A stretch of 6,415 bases of DNA. Source: CBFCZU01 sp965602635. GTDB taxonomy: Bacteria > Planctomycetota > Phycisphaerae > SM23-33. The stretch lies in NCBI GenBank assembly GCA_965602635.1, contig CBFCZU010000241.1:1-6415 (forward strand), read 5' to 3'. The notes beneath the pieces are model-generated. The model was not told where the DNA came from, searched no databases, and was given only the letters and a program-made list of their open reading frames with translations. Shown piece after piece: positions 1 through 4,937 of this stretch. Positions within the stretch are counted from its first letter, which is position 1, and each line of letters starts with the position of its first letter. Both the position numbers and the translations under genes were made by a program.

Positions 1-3
1 GGC

Positions 4-76
4 GCCCCCATCGTCTAGTGGCCTAGGATACCAGGTTCTCATCCTGGCGACAGGGGTTCGAGTCCCCTTGGGGGTA
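4..76 (+). tRNA. tRNA-Glu (anticodon CTC)
   Basis: A full 73-nt cloverleaf can be folded by eye. The acceptor stem pairs 4-10 with 69-75, the anticodon stem 31-35 with 43-47, and the T stem 52-56 with 64-68 around the TTCGAGT loop. The anticodon loop (36-42) is TTCTCAT, which places CTC at 38-40 and so reads the GAG glutamate codon. The D-arm start (TCGTCTAGTGG) is typical of bacterial tRNA-Glu. Base 76 (A) is the discriminator. CCA is not encoded and would be added after transcription. The first acceptor pair is G-U (4 with 75), a slight oddity. The promoter lies outside the window, since only three bases precede the gene. Confidence 0.96.
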
Positions 77-82
77 GTCCCG

Positions 83-114
83 GCGGCTGTCTGAGAATTG
101 CAGGCAGCCGCTTT
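83..114 (+). terminator. Intrinsic terminator after tRNA-Glu
   Basis: An 11-bp stem pairs 83-93 with 101-111 (one G-T wobble) around a 7-nt loop, and is followed directly by TTT (112-114). It starts seven bases after the tRNA and fits a rho-independent terminator with a short U tract. On the minus strand the same hairpin has no T run after it, so it is at best a weak stop for the converging operon that ends at 135. Confidence 0.7.
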
Positions 115-134
115 GCTGCGCATAGGCGCGGGGA

Positions 135-1181
135 TCACTCCTCGTCGGAGTCTTCCTCGTCCTCTTCCTCTTCGGCCGCCTCATCCTCTTCATGGGCCGG
201 GGTGGGAGCCGACCGTCCGGGGGCGGAGACGCCGATGAAGTACTTGTGCCCGGTGTACTCGACCTCGACGGCGAACTGCCCGATTGCGATGATCTTGGCG
301 CCCTTGAGGGTGTCGCCGATGGTCACGCAGGCGCCGTTGATGATGGCGGCCGGGCCGCTGGGGCCTTGCATGACGCAGCTCACCCGAAGGGCGGGCGGCG
401 GGCCTGGCGGCGCAGCGGGCGGAGTTGCCGCCGCGGGCTTCGTGGTCGTTGGAGCGGTGGGACGGGATGTCGCGATCGGCGGCCTGGCCGCGGACGGCCG
501 CGGCTTGAGGATGGCCGGCACACGGTCCGGCCGGGGGCTTTGAGGGATACGCGTCGGATCGTCGCGCCGGGTGCTCTTCGCGAAGACGATCCGTGGGCGC
601 TTTCGCACCGCCGCCTCCGCGGAGCGCGAGGGGCTCGCGGCAACGGGCTGGGCGACAACGCCGCTCGGAGTCTCGGCAGCCGCCTGCTCGGGGCCTGTCG
701 GCTCGTCCCTGAACCACCACACCAGGACGACGATGCTCATCACGACGCACGCCGCCGCGCTCGCCATCGCCAGCGCGCCTCTGCGTGTCTGCGGCACCCA
801 GGGGCGAGCCCGGCCGACCCACCCGGACAACTCCTCCTGTTCGCCGAACGGCTCGGCCTCCGGCGTGTCCTCCCATGCCGCCCTGGGCTCGGGCGCCGCC
901 TCCTTCACAGCCTGGGGGGCCGGCTCCGGCTCGGGAGCGGGCACCGGCGGCTCGGGCATCCAGGTGGGTGCCGCCTGCTCGGAGGCCACCACCTGGGGGA
1001 CATCCTGAGGCTCAGGGGCCGGGGCCTGTATTTCCGGCTCGACGCTTTCGTCCTCGGAAACTATGCCCAGCCGGCTGGTGTTGTAGCTGTCCCGAGCGCG
1101 GCCTCGAGACTTTGAAGGGCCGGCCCCCAGGGAGATGTCTCCCAGGCGTCCGGCCGCAACGTTTGGTCTCTTGTCCTTCAT
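135..1181 (-). CDS. Single-pass membrane protein with GspB-like (T2SSB) periplasmic domain
   Basis: 348 residues from ATG 1181. That start has GAG seven bases upstream and gives a natural N-terminus (MKDKRPNV). ATG 1193 and GTG 1232 are in frame but have no visible Shine-Dalgarno. Residues 1-130 are a Pro/Glu/Ala-rich cytoplasmic region. Residues 135-157 form one hydrophobic helix preceded by two arginines, suggesting N-in/C-out topology. Residues 160-263 are a basic, then Pro/Ala/Thr-rich, linker. Residues 264-320 form a compact beta domain with the pattern ING...GD.L.G..I..I....V...Y.G..Y, matching the C-terminal domain of type II secretion GspB/ExeB (PilP and the GspC HR domain are related alternatives). 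Two cysteines (269, 285) could form a disulfide. The last 19 residues are almost all Asp/Glu. It is the last gene of the pilM-ParA operon. A secretion or pilus scaffold role is inferred. Confidence 0.8.
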   Translation of the reverse strand: MKDKRPNVAAGRLGDISLGAGPSKSRGRARDSYNTSRLGIVSEDESVEPEIQAPAPEPQDVPQVVASEQAAPTWMPEPPVPAPEPEPAPQAVKEAAPEPRAAWEDTPEAEPFGEQEELSGWVGRARPWVPQTRRGALAMASAAACVVMSIVVLVWWFRDEPTGPEQAAAETPSGVVAQPVAASPSRSAEAAVRKRPRIVFAKSTRRDDPTRIPQSPRPDRVPAILKPRPSAARPPIATSRPTAPTTTKPAAATPPAAPPGPPPALRVSCVMQGPSGPAAIINGACVTIGDTLKGAKIIAIGQFAVEVEYTGHKYFIGVSAPGRSAPTPAHEEDEAAEEEEDEEDSDEE

Positions 1182-1251
1182 TACCGATCTCATGCGGCGC
1201 CCGCATGGGGGAACGCCGAAGGTCTGGCCCACGAGGCCGCTGGTGGTGGCG

Positions 1252-3324
1252 TCACTTCACCCCCGCCATCTTGCGAAAGATCCGCCGCCACCCGGGTTCC
1301 TCGGCCGATTGCTCGGGCATCTGACCGGGGGCGGCCGTATTGTCGCTCCCAGGGGGCATGCTGCGCAGCATCTCCCGCAGGGCCGGGTAGTCCTCGCTGG
1401 CCCCGACGGGCGCTTCGGCCGGCTCGGGGCTATCGGCACCCGCCGAGTCAGGCTGCTCGTCCGCGGGCATCTCGTCCGCGGGAGGCTCGACAGCGGCCGG
1501 CTCGTCCGCGGGCATCTCAACCGCGGGAGGCTCGACAGCGGCCGGCTCGTCCGCGGGCATCTCAACCGGCGGAGGCTCGACAGCGGCCGGCTCGTCCGCG
1601 GGCATCTCAACCGGCGGAGCCTCGACAGCGGCCGGCTCGTCCGCGGGCATCTCGGCCGCGGGAGGCTCGACAGCGGGCATCTCGTACGCGGGAGGCTCGA
1701 CAGCGGGCATCTCGTCCGCGGGCATCTCGTACGCGGGAGGCTCGGGCGCAGGCATCTCAACCGGCGGAGGCTCGACAGCGGGCGTCTCGTCCGCGGGCAT
1801 CTCAACCGGCGGAGGCTCGACAGCGGGCGGCTCGGCGTGGCCGTCCCATGGCTGGTCCACCTGATCGGCCTTATGAAGGTCGCCGTGTGCTCGCCCCGTG
1901 CCGTTCCGGCCGATGATCGAGTGAGCGTGGTCGATCGCGCGCATCGCCCTCCTCGCCGCCTCATTCACCGGCCTGATTGATTCGTCTCCGCCTGCCGCCA
2001 CCGGGACCTGGTTCAGGCTGGCCTCGGCGCCCACGCCGCTGAGATGCTCGGGCGACGACTCCTCGCCGCCCTCCTCGTCCGTGGGGGTAAGGTCGCCATC
2101 AGGGGCAGGAAACGCGCCGGCATAGGGCCCGCTTTGTGCCTTCGTCATCCACGGCTCCGGCTGGGGGGTGGATTCCACTGGCTCGGGAGCAGATTCCTCC
2201 GGCGTGGGAGTGAAATCCATGGGCTCGGAGGGAACCTGCTCCAACTTCGCGGTGAAGTCCATGGGCTCGGCAGGGGCCTCCTCGGGCTCGGGAGCAGATT
2301 CCTCGCCCTGGGGAGCGAACTCCATGGGTTCGGCTACAACTTCCTCCGACTCGGGAGTGGATTCCTCGCCCTCGGCAGCGGCTTGCTCCGGCGCGAGCGT
2401 CTGGGGGAAGTCCGCGGGCGCGGCGTCTGGCTGAGGCTCTTCGGGCGCCGGTGCCCCGCAGTGCTGATCGAACTCCCGAACCAGGGTGTCCACCTGCGTC
2501 CGCATCTCGCTGACGGCTGTTCGCTGCTCTGCCGTCAGGTCGGACACGGCAGCCGGCTCCTGGCCGTCCGCGACCAGGGCCCCTTCCGCGCCCAGGCCGA
2601 CAAGCTCTCGCGCCAGGGACATATAGTCTTCGGCGGCGTGGCTGGTGGGGGCATAGGTGAGGATGCTCTGCCCGGAGCCGGGGCACTCGCGGACGCGAAC
2701 GTTCTCGCGGATGACGGTCTTGAAGACCTTTCCGGGCAGGGCGCGGTGCAGCTCGTTGAGGATCAGCCGGCTCAGCCGGGTACGGGCGTCGTACCGGCAG
2801 GCCAGCACGCCGGTGAGGATGATGTCGTGCCCGAACCCCTGGCGAACGTCCTCGAAGGTAGTCAGCAGGATCTTCAGCCCGTCCAGGGCCAGGATGGAGG
2901 TTTCCACTGGCACGATGGCGTGGCTTGCGGCCAGCAGGGCGTTCCCGATCAGCCGGTTGCCCAGGCTGGGGGGGCAGTCGATGATGCTGTAGTCGTAGCC
3001 GTCCATCCCCGAGAGCAGCTTTCGGAGCTGCCCCCCCTGGGTGGGTCGGAGGTCGTGCGAGACCGAGTCGAGCTTGCCGCTGCCGGGCGCCAGCGAGACG
3101 CCCGGGATGACGTCCTGGATTGGATCGAGCCCCTCGCCCTGCCAGAGGGCATCGGCGAACCGGTCGTCGTCCTCGACGCCGAGCCAGCGCGACGAGGCCG
3201 CCTGGCCGTCGAGATCCACCAGCAGGACGCTCTTGCCCAATTGGCCAAGGGCTGCCGAGAGGTTCACGGCCGTGGTCGTCTTGCCCGTGCCACCCTTTTC
3301 GTTGACGATCGCTATCGTTTGCAT
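1252..3324 (-). CDS. ParA/Soj-family ATPase with long repeat-rich C-terminal tail
   Basis: 690 residues from ATG 3324, set by GAGG at 3330-3333 and by the classic N-terminus MQTIAIVNEKGGTGKTT. Residues 1-245 are a full ParA/Soj domain: deviant Walker A KGGTGKTT (10-17, signature Lys10), switch region with Asp37 and Asp39, Walker B IIDCPPS (114-120), and the Soj-like segment SILTYAPTSHAAEDY (220-234). The family makes ATP-dependent dimers that position chromosomes, plasmids or protein machines. The remaining 445 residues are unusual. They comprise a helical, possibly coiled-coil stretch (262-288), acidic EPM(D/E)F repeats (about 320-386), a second basic helix (454-473), 25 pentapeptides (499-623), and a C-terminal basic amphipathic segment GWRRIFRKMAGVK (678-690) that could bind membrane. 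Ordinary ParA proteins are about 250-300 residues. It lies between pilM and a GspB-like gene, so a role in placing a pilus or secretion machine is inferred, rather than plasmid partition. No parB gene is visible. Confidence 0.9.
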   Translation of the reverse strand: MQTIAIVNEKGGTGKTTTAVNLSAALGQLGKSVLLVDLDGQAASSRWLGVEDDDRFADALWQGEGLDPIQDVIPGVSLAPGSGKLDSVSHDLRPTQGGQLRKLLSGMDGYDYSIIDCPPSLGNRLIGNALLAASHAIVPVETSILALDGLKILLTTFEDVRQGFGHDIILTGVLACRYDARTRLSRLILNELHRALPGKVFKTVIRENVRVRECPGSGQSILTYAPTSHAAEDYMSLARELVGLGAEGALVADGQEPAAVSDLTAEQRTAVSEMRTQVDTLVREFDQHCGAPAPEEPQPDAAPADFPQTLAPEQAAAEGEESTPESEEVVAEPMEFAPQGEESAPEPEEAPAEPMDFTAKLEQVPSEPMDFTPTPEESAPEPVESTPQPEPWMTKAQSGPYAGAFPAPDGDLTPTDEEGGEESSPEHLSGVGAEASLNQVPVAAGGDESIRPVNEAARRAMRAIDHAHSIIGRNGTGRAHGDLHKADQVDQPWDGHAEPPAVEPPPVEMPADETPAVEPPPVEMPAPEPPAYEMPADEMPAVEPPAYEMPAVEPPAAEMPADEPAAVEAPPVEMPADEPAAVEPPPVEMPADEPAAVEPPAVEMPADEPAAVEPPADEMPADEQPDSAGADSPEPAEAPVGASEDYPALREMLRSMPPGSDNTAAPGQMPEQSAEEPGWRRIFRKMAGVK
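1456..1830. repeat. Coding tandem repeat: 25 x 15 bp, with 45-bp higher-order units
   Basis: This in-frame array encodes residues 499-623 of the ParA-like protein as 25 pentapeptides, roughly (M/P)-P-A-(D/V)-E, with variants PAAVE, PPPVE and PPAYE. Near-identical 45-bp units start at 1456, 1501, 1546 and 1591. For example, the 1546 and 1591 units differ by one base. A changed 45-bp unit follows at 1636. From 1681 to 1830 the units alternate between 30 and 45 bp. All lengths are multiples of 15, so copy-number change keeps the frame. The near-identity at the low-coordinate end suggests recent expansion there. Confidence 0.95.
2167..2367. repeat. Degenerate coding repeat (EPM(D/E)F motif)
   Basis: This stretch encodes residues 320-386 of the ParA-like protein. 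The motif EPMEF/EPMDF occurs three times (332-336, 353-357, 367-371), and EESAPEP occurs twice between them. Spacing is irregular (21 and 14 residues), so this is an older or more diverged repeat than the pentapeptide array. The segment is acidic and Pro-rich and is probably disordered. Confidence 0.7.
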
Positions 3325-3326
3325 CG

Positions 3327-3413
3327 TTACCTCGTCTCGGCAAGCGATCGGCAGTGGGAGAACCGCATTTCCGCCCGGCACCGCCGCATCGCCGCCTCCT
3401 GACTTTGCTGCAT
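3327..3413 (-). CDS. Candidate small ORF between pilM and the ParA-like gene
   Basis: A reading frame of 28 codons runs from ATG 3413 to a TAA at 3327-3329. The first start lies 12 bases after the pilM stop and has GGAG five bases upstream. An internal ATG at 3389 has a perfect AGGAGG five bases upstream and would give a 20-residue peptide beginning MRRCRAEMRF, which is Arg-rich with two cysteines. Most codons end in G or C, like the neighbouring genes. The stop codon abuts the GAGG ribosome binding site of the ParA-like gene, ending two bases before its ATG, an arrangement that would allow translational coupling. No family is recognised. The frame may be fortuitous, and the Shine-Dalgarno is the main argument for it. 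Confidence 0.35.
   Translation of the reverse strand: MQQSQEAAMRRCRAEMRFSHCRSLAETR
3330..3333 (-). promoter_or_regulatory. Ribosome binding site of the ParA-like gene
   Basis: GAGG on the minus strand lies five bases before ATG 3324. It decides this start against the 90-codon upstream extension, which overlaps pilM and has no ParA-like sequence. Confidence 0.8.
3395..3400 (-). promoter_or_regulatory. Perfect Shine-Dalgarno AGGAGG upstream of ATG 3389
   Basis: This minus-strand AGGAGG is five bases before an ATG that opens a 20-codon frame. It is the strongest Shine-Dalgarno in the operon, stronger than those of pilM and the ParA-like gene, yet no annotated-size gene uses it. Confidence 0.45.
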
Positions 3414-3425
3414 CACAGCTCCGGC

Positions 3426-4511
3426 TCAAGCCGCTGCCGCCCCGAGGCTCAGCCCAAACGCCACGGCCCACGCGGGGCAAGGCCGCCTGAGATCGAGCTG
3501 CCCGATCTGCCCGCCGGGGCCGGCCGGTTTTACGGCAACCATGGGGTTGCCGACCTGGGCGGGCAGGTTCAACCGTTCCGCAATGCACTGGCAAAAGCGC
3601 TTGTCGTGTGCCTGCCCGCCCAGGAAGACGACGCGCCCGATAGGCCTGCTGCCCATCGACACCTCGCAGTAGCGCAGGCAGTCGCTGATGTCGCCCGCGA
3701 TCTGGGCGATCCGGGCCTCGAGCAGGCGCAGCAGTTCCTCTTCAGCGTCCGATTGGCTCTCATGGGCAAGCATCTCACGACGTACCTGATAAGCCTGCTC
3801 GGGTGAAACCTGGAGGGCCGAAGCCAACTCCTGGTCCAGTTCCCGCCCCCCTACTGTCAAGTTCCGCGCGAATATCATCGTCCCCCCGCGGCAGAGGACC
3901 ACTTGCGTGCTGGAGTGGCCCACGTCGAGGAACAGGGTTGTGCGCGACTCGTCCGACGCCCGCTGGAACAGCCGGGCAAAGCAGTCCGCCACCGCGCAGA
4001 CGTCCGCCGTGACCCCCTCCACGGTCAGGCGTGCGGCCCGGGCCATCGCCATGTAGCGCTCCAGCTCGACGCGCGGCACGGCCACTACGATCCGCTCCTG
4101 CATCTGGTCGCGGTCGCTGTCGGAGGCCCGTGCGGCGACGTGCCGGATCACGGCGTCTTCCAGGGGGTACGGCAGGCTTCGGGCGATCTCGCTCCGCACG
4201 GCCGCGTCGGCCCTGGCCTCGGGGAGGACGGGAATACGCACGGGCTGAACGAACACCATGCCCGCCGGCAGGGCCAGCGTGGCGCGGCGGCCCTTGAAGC
4301 CGCCGATCTTGCGCATGCGGGACAACTGCCTGCTCAGGAAGCTCATCCGCCGCCGGGAATCATCACGGTACTCGGGCGGGACCTCCGCAGATTCCGCCGC
4401 CACCAGCTCCACGCCCGTCGCACAGGTGCGCAGTTGAGCCATTCTCAGACAGCTGGTTCCCAAGTCCACCCCTATGGGCAGGTATCTCGGCCTGTTCGTC
4501 CTTAGCCCCAT
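3426..4511 (-). CDS. pilM: Type IV pilus / type II secretion assembly protein PilM (actin-like ATPase)
   Basis: 361 residues from ATG 4511, close to the usual PilM length of about 350. The start is supported by GGAGAG six bases upstream and by the phosphate-1 motif beginning at residue 13. PilM is a cytoplasmic FtsA/actin-fold ATPase that docks on the inner membrane by binding the N-terminal tail of PilN, and helps build type IV pili; GspL carries the matching fold in type II secretion. Visible motifs are phosphate-1 IGVDLGTS (13-20), the PilM-type block VFVQPVRIPVLPEA to SLPYPLEDA (87-120), phosphate-2 LFLDVGHSSTQVV (193-205) and the adenosine motif VVFLGGQA (294-301). It is the first gene of the operon. 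PilN, PilO and PilQ are not in the window, which is unusual for pilM. Confidence 0.92.
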   Translation of the reverse strand: MGLRTNRPRYLPIGVDLGTSCLRMAQLRTCATGVELVAAESAEVPPEYRDDSRRRMSFLSRQLSRMRKIGGFKGRRATLALPAGMVFVQPVRIPVLPEARADAAVRSEIARSLPYPLEDAVIRHVAARASDSDRDQMQERIVVAVPRVELERYMAMARAARLTVEGVTADVCAVADCFARLFQRASDESRTTLFLDVGHSSTQVVLCRGGTMIFARNLTVGGRELDQELASALQVSPEQAYQVRREMLAHESQSDAEEELLRLLEARIAQIAGDISDCLRYCEVSMGSRPIGRVVFLGGQAHDKRFCQCIAERLNLPAQVGNPMVAVKPAGPGGQIGQLDLRRPCPAWAVAFGLSLGAAAA

Positions 4512-4517
4512 TAGGCG

Positions 4518-4523
4518 CTCTCC
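4518..4523 (-). promoter_or_regulatory. Ribosome binding site of pilM
   Basis: GGAGAG on the minus strand lies six bases before ATG 4511. It rules out the upstream extension of this frame to 4787. Confidence 0.75.
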
Positions 4524-4615
4524 GCATCGCTCCGGCGTCAGAAGGCAGGTGGAGAGGCGTTGGGCACCGTACTGGCGTGTTCTCGCACACGCGGGCAGCG
4601 CGACAATCCCTAAGG

Positions 4616-4644
4616 ACTCTACGCTTTGCGTCCCAGCCTCTCGA
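4616..4644 (-). promoter_or_regulatory. Possible promoter of the pilM operon
   Basis: On the minus strand, TCGAGA (4644-4639) and TAGAGT (4621-4616) are separated by 17 bases. Each matches four of six positions of the sigma-70 consensus. A second candidate further upstream is TTGCTT (4712-4707) with TAGGGT (4689-4684), also spaced by 17 and in more AT-rich sequence. Neither is strong, and the choice between them is open. Confidence 0.25.
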
Positions 4645-4780
4645 CCGGTTTGCCTTTTTCCGCCATGTTGTCCGTCTATGTTCACCCTAGATTGTGTTTT
4701 CGCTTGAAGCAAATTCCTGGCGCCAAAGGCCGAACGCCGCGGGCGGCACCCGACCGGCCCGGCGACCCCGGCGGCGACCC

Positions 4781-4812
4781 CCGGCATGCCTCTTAAGGGT
4801 CTCGAATGCCGG
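4781..4812. repeat. Inverted repeat CCGGCAT / ATGCCGG
   Basis: Perfect 7-bp arms at 4781-4787 and 4806-4812 flank an 18-bp spacer. No T run follows on either strand, so it does not look like a terminator. It ends about 30 bp before the extended -10 at 4841 and could be an operator, but in GC-rich DNA it could also be chance. Confidence 0.3.
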
Positions 4813-4840
4813 ATTTCGGCCCGGAATACCGCAAGAACCG

Positions 4841-4849
4841 TGGTAGAAT
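4841..4849 (+). promoter_or_regulatory. Extended -10 promoter of the beta-helix protein gene
   Basis: TGG followed by TAGAAT (4844-4849) matches an extended -10 element (TGn plus a -10 hexamer with five of six consensus bases). No good -35 lies 17 bases upstream, which is usual for extended -10 promoters. Transcription would start near 4856 and leave a leader of about 80 nt. Confidence 0.5.
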
Positions 4850-4866
4850 GGCCTGCGCTCCAGGAC

Positions 4867-4899
4867 GCCGCCGGGCGGCAAGGGCGTGGACCCTCGCCC
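4867..4899 (+). other. Two GC-rich hairpins in the leader of the beta-helix gene
   Basis: Hairpin one pairs 4867-4871 with 4875-4879 around a 3-nt loop. Hairpin two pairs 4882-4886 with 4895-4899 around an 8-nt loop. They lie between the -10 element and the ribosome binding site, so they would be in the mRNA leader. They do not resemble a riboswitch family known to me and may simply reflect GC-rich sequence. Confidence 0.3.
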
Positions 4900-4924
4900 G
4901 GAAGGCAGGCCCATGGGGCTTCGT

Positions 4925-4930
4925 GGAGGA
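4925..4930 (+). promoter_or_regulatory. Ribosome binding site selecting GTG 4938
   Basis: GGAGGA lies seven bases before GTG 4938. With the signal peptide that begins there, it fixes a non-ATG start for the secreted protein. The ATG at 4913 is in another frame. Confidence 0.85.
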
Positions 4931-4937
4931 CGCCGCG

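Larger units (their letters stand above)
4512..4937. other. Divergent intergenic control region between pilM and the beta-helix gene
   Basis: These 426 bp hold no convincing gene. Frames crossing them run over from the neighbouring genes and show no recognisable domains. The part near 4630-4715 is the most AT-rich of the region and is the likely location of the minus-strand operon promoter. The part near 4780-4930 holds an inverted repeat, an extended -10 promoter and GC-rich hairpins for the plus-strand gene. Confidence 0.75.

Noticed and set aside
1..134. tRNA-Glu as an integration site for a mobile element
   Set aside because: No repeat of the tRNA 3' end was noticed elsewhere in the window, and there is no integrase or other mobility gene.
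192..1115. Plus-strand frame of about 307 codons opposite the GspB-like gene
   Set aside because: It is Arg/Gly-rich with no domain pattern, while the opposite strand has a clear membrane helix and a GspB-like domain.
1456..1830. Regular 30- and 45-bp repeats resembling a CRISPR array
   Set aside because: There are no unique spacers between constant repeats; the units are contiguous, in frame and coding.
1135..1980. Long plus-strand reading frame that looks like a Leu/Arg/Gly repeat protein
   Set aside because: It is the antisense shadow of the pentapeptide array. The repeat is free of stop codons on this strand, and the minus-strand frame carries the real ParA domain and ribosome binding site.
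1252..3324. Plasmid or chromosome partition ParA
   Set aside because: No parB gene or obvious parS-like site was seen beside it, and its neighbours are pilus/secretion-type genes. The name is kept at family level.
2044..3402. Plus-strand frame of about 452 codons opposite the ParA gene
   Set aside because: It is antisense to clear Walker A and Walker B motifs. High GC leaves few stop codons in this frame.
3325..3594. 90-codon N-terminal extension of the ParA frame
   Set aside because: It overlaps the end of pilM and precedes the classic ParA N-terminus. ATG 3324 has its own ribosome binding site.
4512..4787. 92-codon N-terminal extension of the pilM frame
   Set aside because: PilM proteins begin just before the phosphate-1 motif, and ATG 4511 has GGAGAG at the right distance.
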